DNA from: Rhizobiaceae bacterium
GTDB taxonomy: Bacteria; Pseudomonadota; Alphaproteobacteria; Rhizobiales; Rhizobiaceae
DNA length: 64,000 nucleotides
Direction: 5' to 3'
NCBI GenBank assembly: GCA_025698895.1
Contig: JAILWO010000002.1
Span: 1,484,232 to 1,548,231, forward strand
Below the pieces are notes generated by a model. It worked only from the letters and a program-made list of their open reading frames with translations. It was not told the DNA's origin and made no database searches. The position numbers and the translations under genes were made by a program. Below are positions 1-13,060 of this stretch, one piece after another (position 1 is the stretch's first letter; every line of letters begins with the position of its first letter).

Positions 1-102
1 TTGTCTCGTTCTTCCTTCAGAGGAGCCCGGCTTTCACCCGGCTCATGTTCGCTATTCGCCTTCTGTCATCCGCCGGCCGACCGACGGACCACGACCGACG
101 AA
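1..102 (-). other. rpsJ-rplC intergenic spacer
   Basis: This short non-coding stretch lies downstream of rpsJ on the minus strand, at the left edge of the window. The minus strand carries AAGGAAG near positions 11-17, a plausible Shine-Dalgarno sequence for a gene whose start codon would fall at or just past position 1. From the usual S10-operon order that gene should be rplC, but none of it is visible. An imperfect GC hairpin lies at about 23-45. Confidence 0.4.
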
Positions 103-411
103 CTACAGTTTGATCTCGACGTCGACACCGGCGGCAAGATCGAGCTTCATCAGCGCGTCCACCGTCTGCGGCGTCGGGTCGACGATGTCGAGCAGGCGCT
201 TGTGGGTGCGCATCTCGAACTGCTCACGGCTCTTCTTGTCGATGTGCGGCGAGCGGTTCACCGTGAACTTCTCGATGCGCGTCGGCAGCGGGATCGGGCC
301 GCGCACATTTGCGCCGGTACGCTTGGCCGTCGAGACGATCTCGCGCGTCGACGAATCGAGCACACGATGATCGAAGGCCTTGAGCCGGATGCGGATATTT
401 TGTCCGTTCAT
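103..411 (-). CDS. rpsJ: 30S ribosomal protein S10
   Basis: Ribosomal protein S10 (102 residues, the usual family length) sits in the 30S head and, as NusE, also takes part in transcription antitermination. The sequence opens [20 protein letters not shown] and carries the conserved stretch [19 protein letters not shown], so the identity is clear over the full length. It lies 66 nt downstream of tuf in the same direction. This is the alphaproteobacterial arrangement in which the str operon runs into the S10 operon. The next gene, expected to be rplC, lies outside the window. Confidence 0.98.
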   Translation of the reverse strand: MNGQNIRIRLKAFDHRVLDSSTREIVSTAKRTGANVRGPIPLPTRIEKFTVNRSPHIDKKSREQFEMRTHKRLLDIVDPTPQTVDALMKLDLAAGVDVEIKL

Positions 412-477
412 GCGTCACTTCCTTGTTTCGACGGGAGACGGAACATCCGTCTCCCCGGCGAAATCCGTTTCGGCCCG

Positions 478-1653
<1,176 letters not shown>

Positions 1654-1718
1654 GTGAGTTCTCCATTCCTTCCGCCGGTTCAGGCGTCAATTCAATTTCG
1701 TTGCGCAAGCTGTTGGCT

Positions 1719-3809
<2,091 letters not shown>

Positions 3810-3835
3810 GGGAGGTGCCTCTCTATCGTCCGCCG

Positions 3836-4351
<516 letters not shown>

Positions 4352-4386
4352 TCATGCGATCCGGAGCGACCCTTTGTCTGCTCAGA

Positions 4387-4758
<372 letters not shown>

Positions 4759-4786
4759 TGAACCCTCGTGTCTCTCATTCCATGTC

Positions 4787-4895
4787 TCAAGCCCGTTCGG
4801 GCGCGTTCAGCGCGCGGATTTCATAAACGTTTCGGGCTGCAAACCGCGCATCGCGGTTCCGCCCGAACAAAAGCAGAGGAAGCGGAAACCGCTTC
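4787..4895 (-). promoter_or_regulatory. Structured 5' leader of the str operon
   Basis: Within the leader between the rpsL promoter and the rpsL start, several perfect inverted repeats follow each other: 4879-4895 (7-bp stem GAAGCGG, 3-nt loop), 4831-4867 (7-bp outer stem TTCGGGC with inner stem AACCGC) and 4792-4803 (GCCCG with a 2-nt loop). Another short one (GTTCGT/ACGAAC) lies just upstream near 4919-4933. The spacing suggests a folded mRNA leader, possibly for autoregulation or attenuation; the function is inference and I match it to no named RNA family. Confidence 0.45.
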
Positions 4896-5004
4896 ATGCA
4901 CGCCAGAAATGTCGCGTCGTTCGTAGAACGAACCCTGTTTGAGGCATGCTCCGGCGCGCGGCGCGCCGAAATGGAGAAGCCTCACATCGGCTCAGACGGT
5001 GCGC

Positions 5005-5033
5005 CAGATACTGTCATTGCGGCTGTGCGTCAA
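5005..5033 (-). promoter_or_regulatory. Sigma-70-type promoter of the str operon
   Basis: On the minus strand TTGACG (5028-5033) is followed after exactly 17 nt by TATCTG (5005-5010), a good vegetative promoter by the alphaproteobacterial consensus. Transcription would start near 4998, giving rpsL a leader of about 240 nt. No other promoter-like pair of similar quality was noticed in the 4759-5201 gap, whose remainder holds only the leader hairpins and upstream DNA of the divergent gene at 5202. Confidence 0.65.
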
Positions 5034-5201
5034 CCCTTTGCCGCGAATATTGGTCCAATCCCGGCTCCCGGAACGGTCGCGGCCCGTCGGACGAAACAAT
5101 ATTTCGCGCATGCCCGGCAGACCGCCCGATAATGAGCGCCTCGCAGGTGGGCGCGACGCCCCGCCCGTGCTTATCTGCATCGACTCGCAAGGGGAATCAT
5201 C

Positions 5202-5483
5202 ATGAACGACAATGAAGAACGTCCCGTCATGATCGTCACCGGCCGGGTCTGGCGCACGAAGGGCGGCCGATCCGAAGGCGTCCATGTCTTCGTCGCCGCG
5301 CCCGACGACGATACGGCGGTGCGCATGGTTCTGGGGGCGCTGGCCAGCGAAGGCTACGCCGAGGCGGAGCTGGACCAGATCGGCGAGACGGAAGGAGCGC
5401 CGGACGAAGAGCCGCATCTGTCGGCCTGGCAGGGCGCGATGAAGGGCGAGATCGCCATCGTCGCCTTTGACGAGCCTCTGTAA
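5202..5483 (+). CDS. Conserved hypothetical protein, 93 aa
   Basis: I do not recognise a named family. The 93-residue protein is acidic and has no signal peptide or membrane segment. It begins MNDNEERPVMIVTGRVWRTK and looks like a small alternating beta/alpha fold, with predicted strands around MIVTGRVW, GVHVFVAAP and IAIVAFDEP. A good Shine-Dalgarno (AAGGGGAA) lies about 6 nt before the ATG, and codon use matches the neighbours. It is transcribed divergently from the str operon and alone in its direction. It is probably a small cytosolic protein; function unknown. Confidence 0.7.
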   Translation: MNDNEERPVMIVTGRVWRTKGGRSEGVHVFVAAPDDDTAVRMVLGALASEGYAEAELDQIGETEGAPDEEPHLSAWQGAMKGEIAIVAFDEPL

Positions 5484-5561
5484 GGCAAGAAAAGACCGTC
5501 CAACGGGCCGATAGAACGGCTCCACGTCCCGGGGGCTGACCTGCGGCGATGATCGCGCAGG

Positions 5562-5600
5562 AAAAAGGGCCGCCCGGGAGGGGCGTTATCCGGACGGCCC
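5562..5600 (-). terminator. Rho-independent terminator (minus strand)
   Basis: On the minus strand an 11-bp stem (arms at 5590-5600 and 5567-5577, one G-U pair) is followed directly by TTTTT (5562-5566). It faces leftward, so it could end either a small RNA starting near 5676 or a long ilvC 3' UTR. On the plus strand there is no T-run, so it does not terminate the gene at 5202-5483. Confidence 0.75.
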
Positions 5601-5676
5601 AGAGAGCGGCTTGGGAGGTCACTGACTGGCATTGACCCGATCGACTTGCCGCGTCTCCACCTAGCCGCAGCTGCAA
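5562..5676 (-). ncRNA. Candidate small RNA between ilvC and the 5202 gene
   Basis: A promoter-like pair on the minus strand (TTGCGG 5705-5710, 17 nt, CATACC 5682-5687) would start a transcript near 5676 that ends at the strong intrinsic terminator at 5562-5600, giving about 115 nt. Inside, GGTCA and TGACC can pair around 5622-5646. No credible protein is encoded. I recall that an alpha-r type small RNA lies near ilvC in sinorhizobia, but I cannot verify that or match the sequence to a family. The alternative is that this is simply the processed 3' end of the ilvC mRNA. Confidence 0.35.
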
Positions 5677-5839
5677 CCTTGGGTATGTGAGCTTCTTCAC
5701 CGCCCCGCAAGTTTGCGGGACAACCAGCGAGGTCGGGAGCGCGAACGGGCCGCGCTGTCACACGCGGCCCGCATGGCATCACCGCGCTCTCGCGAGGCTG
5801 GCCCGAGGACGCGCGGAAGAACCGTGGGTTTCCGGAAGT

Positions 5840-5970
5840 CAATTGGCAATTCGCCCTGCCGGATGAGATGGCGCGTAGCTCCGAGAACCGGAGCGGAGTG
5901 TACTTGCAAGTACATGAGCACCGGAAGCGCAGGAGGCCCGCGTCAGATCGCCGGCAGGGTGGAATTGAGG
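5840..5970. repeat. Nested palindromic intergenic element (RIME-like)
   Basis: A 131-bp element has three nested inverted repeats. The outer arms are AATTCGCCCTGCCGG (5848-5862) and CCGGCAGGGTGGAATT (5951-5966). The middle arms contain CTCC...CCGG and CCGG...GGAG, and the centre is the perfect 16-bp palindrome TGTACTTGCAAGTACA (5899-5914). It lies 9 nt past the ilvC stop codon. Such mosaic palindromes between genes are known from Rhizobiaceae and Phyllobacteriaceae. That this one is dispersed in the genome is my recollection and cannot be shown from one copy. Confidence 0.6.
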
Positions 5971-5978
5971 CGGACTTC

Positions 5979-7651
<1,673 letters not shown>

Positions 7652-7722
7652 GGTCGGGCTTTCCTGAGGTGCCTGCAAACCCTGCTCCGTCGCTCTTTCT
7701 GCTGCAATTGGCTTTAGCGGCA

Positions 7723-7748
7723 CGAACCGTACCGTACGTTACGGTTCG
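7723..7748. promoter_or_regulatory. 26-bp palindromic operator upstream of the TetR gene
   Basis: The arms CGAACCGTA and TACGGTTCG flank the core CGTACG, and only one symmetric base pair is mismatched over 26 bp. Its length, symmetry and place directly upstream of a TetR-family gene fit a TetR dimer operator, so autoregulation is inferred. No second copy was noticed elsewhere in the window. Confidence 0.7.
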
Positions 7749-8028
7749 GTCCTATGCCGCATGTAGACCTTCACCGCAAGCCACTTCATAAAGCTGCGAC
7801 CCACCAAGCGGCCTGTGTTGGGGGAAACGCCGCCACACATCCTTGGTTGGCAAAAAGCTTTCCGGCCGCGCCCCGGCGCCGATCGAGACATTCTTCGAGA
7901 CGCGCAGGGCAGCGCTGGTGGGTTAGCTCCCCCCGGAGATTTCCATCCCCGGGGATCGAGACTTAGATTCTTGACGCCAATGCGCCCTTCCGCAGGCGCT
8001 CGCGGGGGCTGGGGCGCATGGTTGTCAC
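7749..8028. other. Intergenic gap between the TetR gene and pdxJ
   Basis: No gene was found here. The one structure of note is a hairpin at about 7927-7955. On the minus strand its stem is CCCCGG/CCGGGG, and a register closing on a GGAA tetraloop (GNRA type) is possible. It lies about 75 nt past the pdxJ stop and could serve as its transcript end, though it has no T-run. Confidence 0.3.
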
Positions 8029-8775
8029 TTAATCCCCTAGCGCCTTCAGAAACCGTCGCACGGTTCCCGCCATGCCATGCTCCAGCGCGTCGGCCGTCAG
8101 CCCATGGCCGATCGAGACCTCGGCAAGCTGCGGGATGCGCCCGGCGAGCGCCGGCAGATTGGCGACTGTGAGATCGTGGCCGGCATTGATCCCGAGCCCG
8201 GCTGCGGTCGCCAGATCAGCCGTCGCGCGCAGCTTTGCCAGTTCGATCTCCGCATTCTCGGGCGAATCGTAAGACCCGCCATAGGGGCCGGTATAGAGTT
8301 CGATGCGGTCAGCCCCGGTCGCGCTTGCCGCTGCGATCTGTTCCTGGCTCGCGTCCGGATCGCAAAACAGCGAAATCCGCGCCCCGGTCTTTTTCAGCCG
8401 TACCACGATGGCCTTGAGCATGTCGCGATTGGCCACGAAGTCCCAACCGTGATCCGACGTGGGTTGCTCCGGGTCGTCGGGCACCAGCGTCACCTGCTCC
8501 GGCTCGGACGCCTCGACCAGCGCCAGGAAATCCCCGGTCGGATAGCCCTCGATATTGAATTCGACATTTGGGAATTCGTCATCGATCAGGGCGCGGATTT
8601 CCGGCAGGTCGGTGAACCGGATGTGGCGCTGGTCGGGCCGGGGATGCACGGTCAACCCGTGCGCGCCGGCGGCGAGCGCGATCCGGCCCAGCCCGGTGAC
8701 GCTCGGCCACGGCAGGTCGCGGCGATTGCGCAGCATCGCGATGGCGTTGAGATTGACCGAGAGCTTGGCTGGCAT
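8029..8775 (-). CDS. pdxJ: Pyridoxine 5'-phosphate synthase
   Basis: PdxJ condenses 1-deoxy-D-xylulose 5-phosphate with 3-amino-2-oxopropyl phosphate to form pyridoxine 5'-phosphate, the last ring-forming step of DXP-dependent vitamin B6 synthesis. The 248-residue TIM barrel opens [19 protein letters not shown] and contains [25 protein letters not shown] and [12 protein letters not shown], all typical. It ends in [12 protein letters not shown]. It stands alone, leftward, with the divergent SpoIIAA-like gene 106 nt away. Confidence 0.96.
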   Translation of the reverse strand: MPAKLSVNLNAIAMLRNRRDLPWPSVTGLGRIALAAGAHGLTVHPRPDQRHIRFTDLPEIRALIDDEFPNVEFNIEGYPTGDFLALVEASEPEQVTLVPDDPEQPTSDHGWDFVANRDMLKAIVVRLKKTGARISLFCDPDASQEQIAAASATGADRIELYTGPYGGSYDSPENAEIELAKLRATADLATAAGLGINAGHDLTVANLPALAGRIPQLAEVSIGHGLTADALEHGMAGTVRRFLKALGD

Positions 8776-8881
8776 GGGTCGGCTTCCGCGTTCACGCCCC
8801 TATAACGCACGGCGCCCGGAACAGTCACGGTCGCTGCCGCGTTGTTGGCCGGGAATCAACTGGTCCAGTCCGGAAATCGAC

Positions 8882-9280
8882 ATGTCGACGATGTTGGAAC
8901 GCCTGCCGGCGGTCAGGCGCATTGAAACCGACCGCGAAAACGTCTTCGCCTTTGAACTGGCGGGCTACCTGTCGGCGGCCGATATCGAGAACCTCTACGG
9001 CCTGCTGGAGGGAGCCTATGCCGTCTATGATCGCATTGATCTTCTGCTGAAATTCGTCGATCACGAGGGCATAGACCGCGACGCGATCATGTCCGACACC
9101 GCCGCCGGGCTGAGCGATCACGCCGGCAAGCATGTCAATCGCGCCGCGATGGTCGGAGCCCCCGAGTGGGTGTCGGCGGCGAGTACCCTCGTCTCCGCGT
9201 TCTCGTCGGTAAAGCTGAAGCGGTTCGAGCCCGATGAAGAACAGGCCGCCTGGGCCTATATCGAAGCCAACCCTACCTGA
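8882..9280 (+). CDS. SpoIIAA-like STAS/CRAL-TRIO domain protein
   Basis: This 132-residue protein resembles the SpoIIAA-like family (DUF3478): MSTMLERLPAVRRIETDREN followed by VFAFELAGYLSAADIENLYG and a C-terminal part ending FEPDEEQAAWAYIEANPT. The FEPDEEQAAWAYI tail near the C-terminus is characteristic. Members are small cytosolic alpha/beta proteins of uncertain role. The ATG at 8882 gives the full family length; a longer in-frame reading upstream is unsupported. Its end overlaps the end of the convergent J-domain-like gene by 8 nt. Confidence 0.8.
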   Translation: MSTMLERLPAVRRIETDRENVFAFELAGYLSAADIENLYGLLEGAYAVYDRIDLLLKFVDHEGIDRDAIMSDTAAGLSDHAGKHVNRAAMVGAPEWVSAASTLVSAFSSVKLKRFEPDEEQAAWAYIEANPT

Positions 9281-9719
9281 CCGCGCCGCCCTTTGCCTCG
9301 TCGATGAGCCTGTTTGCGATCTGCATGCGGATTTTCGCATGCTCGCGCATGGACTCCCCCACACGATCAGGATGGTTCGCGAACGCGAATTCGCGCCGCA
9401 GCCGGTCATAGTCGCGCGGTCCCGATCTCGGCTGGTCGAGTCCGAGTTCGCGCGCGATATCGCCGGGATCGAGCGACGGCGGCCTTGCGATCTCGACACG
9501 GGACAGCGTCTCGACGATGTCCCTTTCGACTTCGTCGCGCACCGCCGAGAGGAGATATTCCGCCGCCACCTGCCCCTCGGGCATGGCTGTCGAACTGGCG
9601 ATCCCATCCAGACCTGTCAAATTGGCCGACATCCTGGCCGCGCCGGCTTTCTCGCGCGAGGAGTGCTCTTCCATCAGCGCGTCAACCAGATTGGCGAATG
9701 CGGATCGCTGGACGTTCAC
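9273..9719 (-). CDS. J-domain-like hypothetical protein
   Basis: No full-length family is recognised. The C-terminal 45 residues of this 148-residue protein look like a degenerate J domain: a helix RDYDRLRREFAFAN, the HPD tripeptide at 116-118, then a helix MQIANRLIDEAK resembling helix III. Classical DnaJ has the J domain at the N-terminus, so a C-terminal one suggests a co-chaperone adaptor, if it works at all. The GTG at 9719 is chosen because GGGAGA precedes it by about 9 nt; an ATG-less Arg-rich extension upstream to 9833 looks non-coding. Confidence 0.6.
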   Translation of the reverse strand: MNVQRSAFANLVDALMEEHSSREKAGAARMSANLTGLDGIASSTAMPEGQVAAEYLLSAVRDEVERDIVETLSRVEIARPPSLDPGDIARELGLDQPRSGPRDYDRLRREFAFANHPDRVGESMREHAKIRMQIANRLIDEAKGGAVR

Positions 9720-9843
9720 GTGAGTCGGTTCTCCCGCCCCTGCCGGGCGTGGACGAATGGTATGACGCCTCTCGTTAAGCCGGCGTTCCATCCATCCGTC
9801 AAATCGTCCGCATCGGCGCCGCCTGCATGGCACCTATGCTTTT

Positions 9844-9858
9844 TGTTGCGGTGCAACA
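9844..9858. promoter_or_regulatory. Perfect inverted repeat upstream of the DUF1127 gene
   Basis: TGTTGC and GCAACA are separated by GGT. The site sits 59 nt before the DUF1127 start in the divergent gap between it and the J-domain-like gene. It resembles a small dimeric-repressor site (it contains TGC-N3-GCA), but no regulator can be assigned. Confidence 0.35.
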
Positions 9859-9916
9859 TTTCTGACACTTCACCTATCTATGAGGCCATCGGGAGGATCA
9901 AACAGGAGAGACGCCC

Positions 9917-10078
9917 ATGAGCTTCCTGACCGAATTCTTCTCGCGACCCACGCCCCGCGAGCACCAGCGCTACCGTGTGGCGCTCGCCACGCTCGAAGCG
10001 ATGAGCAAGGCGGATCTGGCCGATATCGGCATCAAGCCCGCTGATTTCCCGCGCATCGCCCGCCAGATGGCGCGCTGA
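9917..10078 (+). CDS. DUF1127 small protein, 53 aa
   Basis: This short gene encodes MSFLTEFFSRPTPREHQRYR followed by a DUF1127-type segment with LEAMSKADLADIGIKPADFP and ending RIARQMAR. The pattern L..M...DLADIGI is the family hallmark. DUF1127 proteins are small, arginine-containing and common in alphaproteobacteria; some are linked to RNA turnover and phosphate or stress responses. A strong Shine-Dalgarno (AGGAGAG) lies 6 nt before the ATG. A perfect inverted repeat lies 59 nt upstream. Confidence 0.85.
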   Translation: MSFLTEFFSRPTPREHQRYRVALATLEAMSKADLADIGIKPADFPRIARQMAR

Positions 10079-10084
10079 CCGCTT

Positions 10085-10504
10085 TCATCCGAAGCCCTTG
10101 CCGACAGGTTTCGGGTCGAGGCGGATCAGCCGCGAATCAAGAACCGCCGCCTGGCGGTGCTTGACCGCCTTCTGGTACTCCGGGTCCTTGATCATCTCCA
10201 CGAAAGCGTCGCGGGACGGATACTCCGCGATGAAGCATAGGTCCCATCGCTCGTCGGTCGGCCCGATCAGCATCATGCGGAAATTGCCGCTCCAGGCGAT
10301 ACGCCCGCCGACCCGGCTGAAGATCGGGCCGCTCTCGCGGCCATAGGCCTTGTAGGCTTCGCGGCCCGACACGCCTTCGCGCCCGTCCTCGTAGGCGGCC
10401 ACGTCGCGCAGGCGAACGAGGTTGAGCATGTGGATCGGACCATCGCTGTCCATGCCGCGGAATTGGCCGAACGCCTCGCGCGTCGGGTCGATATGGCCTG
10501 TCAT
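10085..10504 (-). CDS. DUF1330 domain-containing protein
   Basis: This 139-residue cytosolic protein of the DUF1330 ferredoxin-like (dimeric alpha/beta barrel) superfamily shows the signature segments HMLNLVRLRD, AYKAYGRESGPIFSRVGGRI and FIAEYPSRDAFVEMIKDPEY, with a C-terminal HRQAAVLDSRLIRLDP. Function is unknown for the family. It starts 13 nt downstream of the alpha/beta hydrolase stop in the same direction, so it may be the last gene of the maturation operon; the plus-strand DUF1127 gene ends 6 nt past it. Confidence 0.85.
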   Translation of the reverse strand: MTGHIDPTREAFGQFRGMDSDGPIHMLNLVRLRDVAAYEDGREGVSGREAYKAYGRESGPIFSRVGGRIAWSGNFRMMLIGPTDERWDLCFIAEYPSRDAFVEMIKDPEYQKAVKHRQAAVLDSRLIRLDPKPVGKGFG

Positions 10505-10517
10505 CGCTCCATCCCTG

Positions 10518-11459
10518 TCACTCGATCGAAAAGATCCAGTTCAGCGTCTCGCGCCAGTCGCTCATCCGGATCGGCGTGCCGTGCGTTCCGCCGTCGAAGG
10601 CAACAAAGCGCGCCGGATAGCCGGGCGCGGCCTTTCGGATCGTTTCGAAGAAGGCCTTCTGCCTCTCGACCGGAAAGACCGTATCGCGCGTGCCGTGCCC
10701 GAAAAAGACCGGCCGCCGCGCCCTGAACGCCGGGCTCGACAGGAAGGCCTCGTCCCACATCGACCCCAAAAGCATGTAGCCGTCGATGTCGGCCGACGTC
10801 TCGCGGGCGCGGGCCAGTAGCCAGCACAGTTGCCCGCCCATCGAGCCGCAGGCCAACACGACCGGCGCGCCCGGCGAACGCGCCGCATAGTGCTGGACAA
10901 GGGCCGCGATCTCGCTGGCGCCTTTCGGGCCGAAATTGCTGAAATCCGGAGACAGATAAAGCCCCCCGCCATCAACCAGCAGTTTCTTGACCCGGTTGAA
11001 ATTGCCGCCGAAGGTGAAATCGTCGACGCCGAGTTTGCGGCTTCCGCCCTGCCCGTGCAGGAAGACGACGATGACCCTGGCTTTCTCCGTCCTGCCGACC
11101 GCAACATGCGTGACGCGCCCCGCCTCGGTCTGCAACGCGAGATCCTGCTGGCTGCGGCGCACGTCGAGCGAGACATAGTCGCTACGCACCCGCCGCTCCG
11201 GTATCTCGTCGCGGCCGTTGATGTCGCGCATCTCGTCATAGTCGATCAGCCGGTAGGCGCCGCCATCCTCGCTTGCGAGCACCTTGCCGTAGGAAAACAA
11301 CCTGTCCTTGACGGGCGGCAGCACCGGCTCCGCCGAGGCCGGCAGGACGATGACGCAAAGAAGGGCGGCGGCCGCAATTCGACGCACGGCACGAAGTCCA
11401 TGCCGCGTCGCCCCTGCCCGGTCACAGCCGGCGACCTGCCGTGCGGACTGCGCCATCAT
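10518..11459 (-). CDS. Secreted alpha/beta hydrolase
   Basis: This 313-residue protein has an N-terminal hydrophobic signal segment (AAAALLCVIVLPASAEP) with a likely cleavage after ASA. The hydrolase part shows an oxyanion motif FLHGQGG, a nucleophile elbow ACGSMGGQ (Cys in the first Gly position of GxSxG), the acid region GHGTRDTVFP and the histidine region GGTHGTP. Its ATG overlaps the stop of the molybdopterin fusion gene by 4 nt (ATGA), so it is translationally coupled to the maturation operon. Substrate unknown. Confidence 0.8.
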   Translation of the reverse strand: MMAQSARQVAGCDRAGATRHGLRAVRRIAAAALLCVIVLPASAEPVLPPVKDRLFSYGKVLASEDGGAYRLIDYDEMRDINGRDEIPERRVRSDYVSLDVRRSQQDLALQTEAGRVTHVAVGRTEKARVIVVFLHGQGGSRKLGVDDFTFGGNFNRVKKLLVDGGGLYLSPDFSNFGPKGASEIAALVQHYAARSPGAPVVLACGSMGGQLCWLLARARETSADIDGYMLLGSMWDEAFLSSPAFRARRPVFFGHGTRDTVFPVERQKAFFETIRKAAPGYPARFVAFDGGTHGTPIRMSDWRETLNWIFSIE

Positions 11460-13060
11460 CCCGGCATCTCGCCCCCCGCCCTTGCCAGCGCCTCCGGCGT
11501 GTCGACATCGATGCTCGCGCCCTCGCCGATCTCGACGTCGACGATCTCGACCTCGCCGCCCTCCAGCAGGTGCCGCGCCCCCGCGTCGCCTTCCAGGCTG
11601 TGCAGTTTCGAAAACAGGCTTCGCGGCAGGATCACCGGATTGCCCCGCTTGCCGGCATGCGTGGCGCGCACGGCAGCGCGCCCGCCCATCTTCTCGAACG
11701 CCGCGATCATGCGGTCGAGATGCCCCGTCTCCACCCGCGGCATGTCGGCCAGCACGACCAGCAGCCCGCCCGCCGTCTCCGGCACAGTCGACAGCCCCGC
11801 CTTGAGCGATCCCGCCAGCCCCTCGGCGAAGCGCGGGTTGAAAACTGTCTTCGCCCGCGCGCCCGAAAGCGCCTTGCCGACCTCGTCGGCCTGGTGACCC
11901 GTCACGACCGTCACACCTGTCACGCGGCTGGCAACCACGCGCTCGACCGTGCGCCGCACCAGCGGCACGCTACCGAAGCGCGCCAGAAGCTTGTTCGGCC
12001 CGCCCATGCGGCTCGATCGCCCCGCCGCCAGCACGACCGCGTGGACCGTATTCGCGCCCGGCCCCGGTTCGCGCGGCTGCGGCCTTGTCTCGATCTCCAT
12101 CAGAAGTCCGCCGACGCCCATGCCGGCGATGTCGTCGGCCGTCACCTTCATGCCGGTCAGGACACGGTCGAGCACCCAGTCGAATCCATTCTCCTTGGGA
12201 CTGCGGGCGCATCCCGGCGCGCCGATGACGGGCCTTCCGGCCACCGAGCCGAGCGCGATCAGGTTGCCCGGGTCCACGGGCATCCCCGCGCGCTCGACCG
12301 TTCCGCCGGCCGAGCGGATCGCAGCGGGCACCACGTCGTCGACGTCGGACATCGCCGAGGCTCCGAAAATGACGATGAGATCGACCTCGCCTCTCACGCG
12401 CCCGATCGCGTCCGCCACCGCCGCCGTCTCGTGATCCGTCCGCTCCTCGACCGCGATCGAGGAGCCCGATCGCGCCAGTCTCGCCTCGGTTGTGCGGCTG
12501 GTCTTGTCCAGCACCGAGGCCTTGGTCGCCGTCAGCCGCGTCTGGATCAGGCCCACGCGCGCCGGCCGCCAGCCATGGACGGCGAATATGCGCCCCCGCG
12601 CGGCCAGGTCGATGGCCCGTCCGACGACATCGCCAGCCACGGCATAGGGTATGATCTTGACGGTCGCGACCATGCGGCCGGCCTCGACCGGTACGAGATC
12701 GGCGAGCGTGGCCAGCGTGATCGCCGGATCGACCCGGTTCACGGCATCCACCATCGCCTTGTCGACCGAAAACAGACCGGCCCGCGTCGCATGGAGATTG
12801 ACGCGTCCGGTTGCCGCCGGCTTCGCCTCGATGGCGTCCACGTCGAAGGCCGAGGCCAGGCGCGTCGCCGCCTCGTCCTCGTCCAGATCGCCTTCGTCCA
12901 GTCGCGCCGCCACGACTGTCTCGATACCGGCCTTCCTGAGTGCCGAAATGTCGTCGGCGCTCAGGCGTCGGCTCTTCTTCAGCCGAAGCGCGCCCGCCAC
13001 CAGCGAATGGGCGAGCACCGCGCCCTCCGCCTCGTCGAGCCCTATACGGCCGAACCTCAA
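11456..13060 (-). CDS. Molybdopterin-binding / MobA-like nucleotidyltransferase fusion
   Basis: This 534-residue protein fuses a MoeA/MogA-like molybdopterin-binding domain (VIFGASAMSDVDDVVP near residues 230-245) to a MobA/MocA-type nucleotidyltransferase (HAVVLAAGRSSRMGGPNK at 340-357, VLADMPRVE later). The fusion is a known type in Rhizobiales and probably prepares cytidylylated molybdenum cofactor for hydroxylases of the xanthine or CO dehydrogenase family. I chose the TTG at 13060 because it overlaps the upstream stop (TTGA), has AAGGGG about 10 nt before it, and gives the usual length; the longer reading is antisense-like low-complexity sequence. Confidence 0.85.
   Translation of the reverse strand: MRFGRIGLDEAEGAVLAHSLVAGALRLKKSRRLSADDISALRKAGIETVVAARLDEGDLDEDEAATRLASAFDVDAIEAKPAATGRVNLHATRAGLFSVDKAMVDAVNRVDPAITLATLADLVPVEAGRMVATVKIIPYAVAGDVVGRAIDLAARGRIFAVHGWRPARVGLIQTRLTATKASVLDKTSRTTEARLARSGSSIAVEERTDHETAAVADAIGRVRGEVDLIVIFGASAMSDVDDVVPAAIRSAGGTVERAGMPVDPGNLIALGSVAGRPVIGAPGCARSPKENGFDWVLDRVLTGMKVTADDIAGMGVGGLLMEIETRPQPREPGPGANTVHAVVLAAGRSSRMGGPNKLLARFGSVPLVRRTVERVVASRVTGVTVVTGHQADEVGKALSGARAKTVFNPRFAEGLAGSLKAGLSTVPETAGGLLVVLADMPRVETGHLDRMIAAFEKMGGRAAVRATHAGKRGNPVILPRSLFSKLHSLEGDAGARHLLEGGEVEIVDVEIGEGASIDVDTPEALARAGGEMPG

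Noticed and set aside
7749..8028. SRP RNA, tmRNA or 6S RNA in the gap upstream of pdxJ's 3' side
   Set aside because: A GNRA-capped hairpin is present but none of the conserved sequence blocks of these RNAs could be found.
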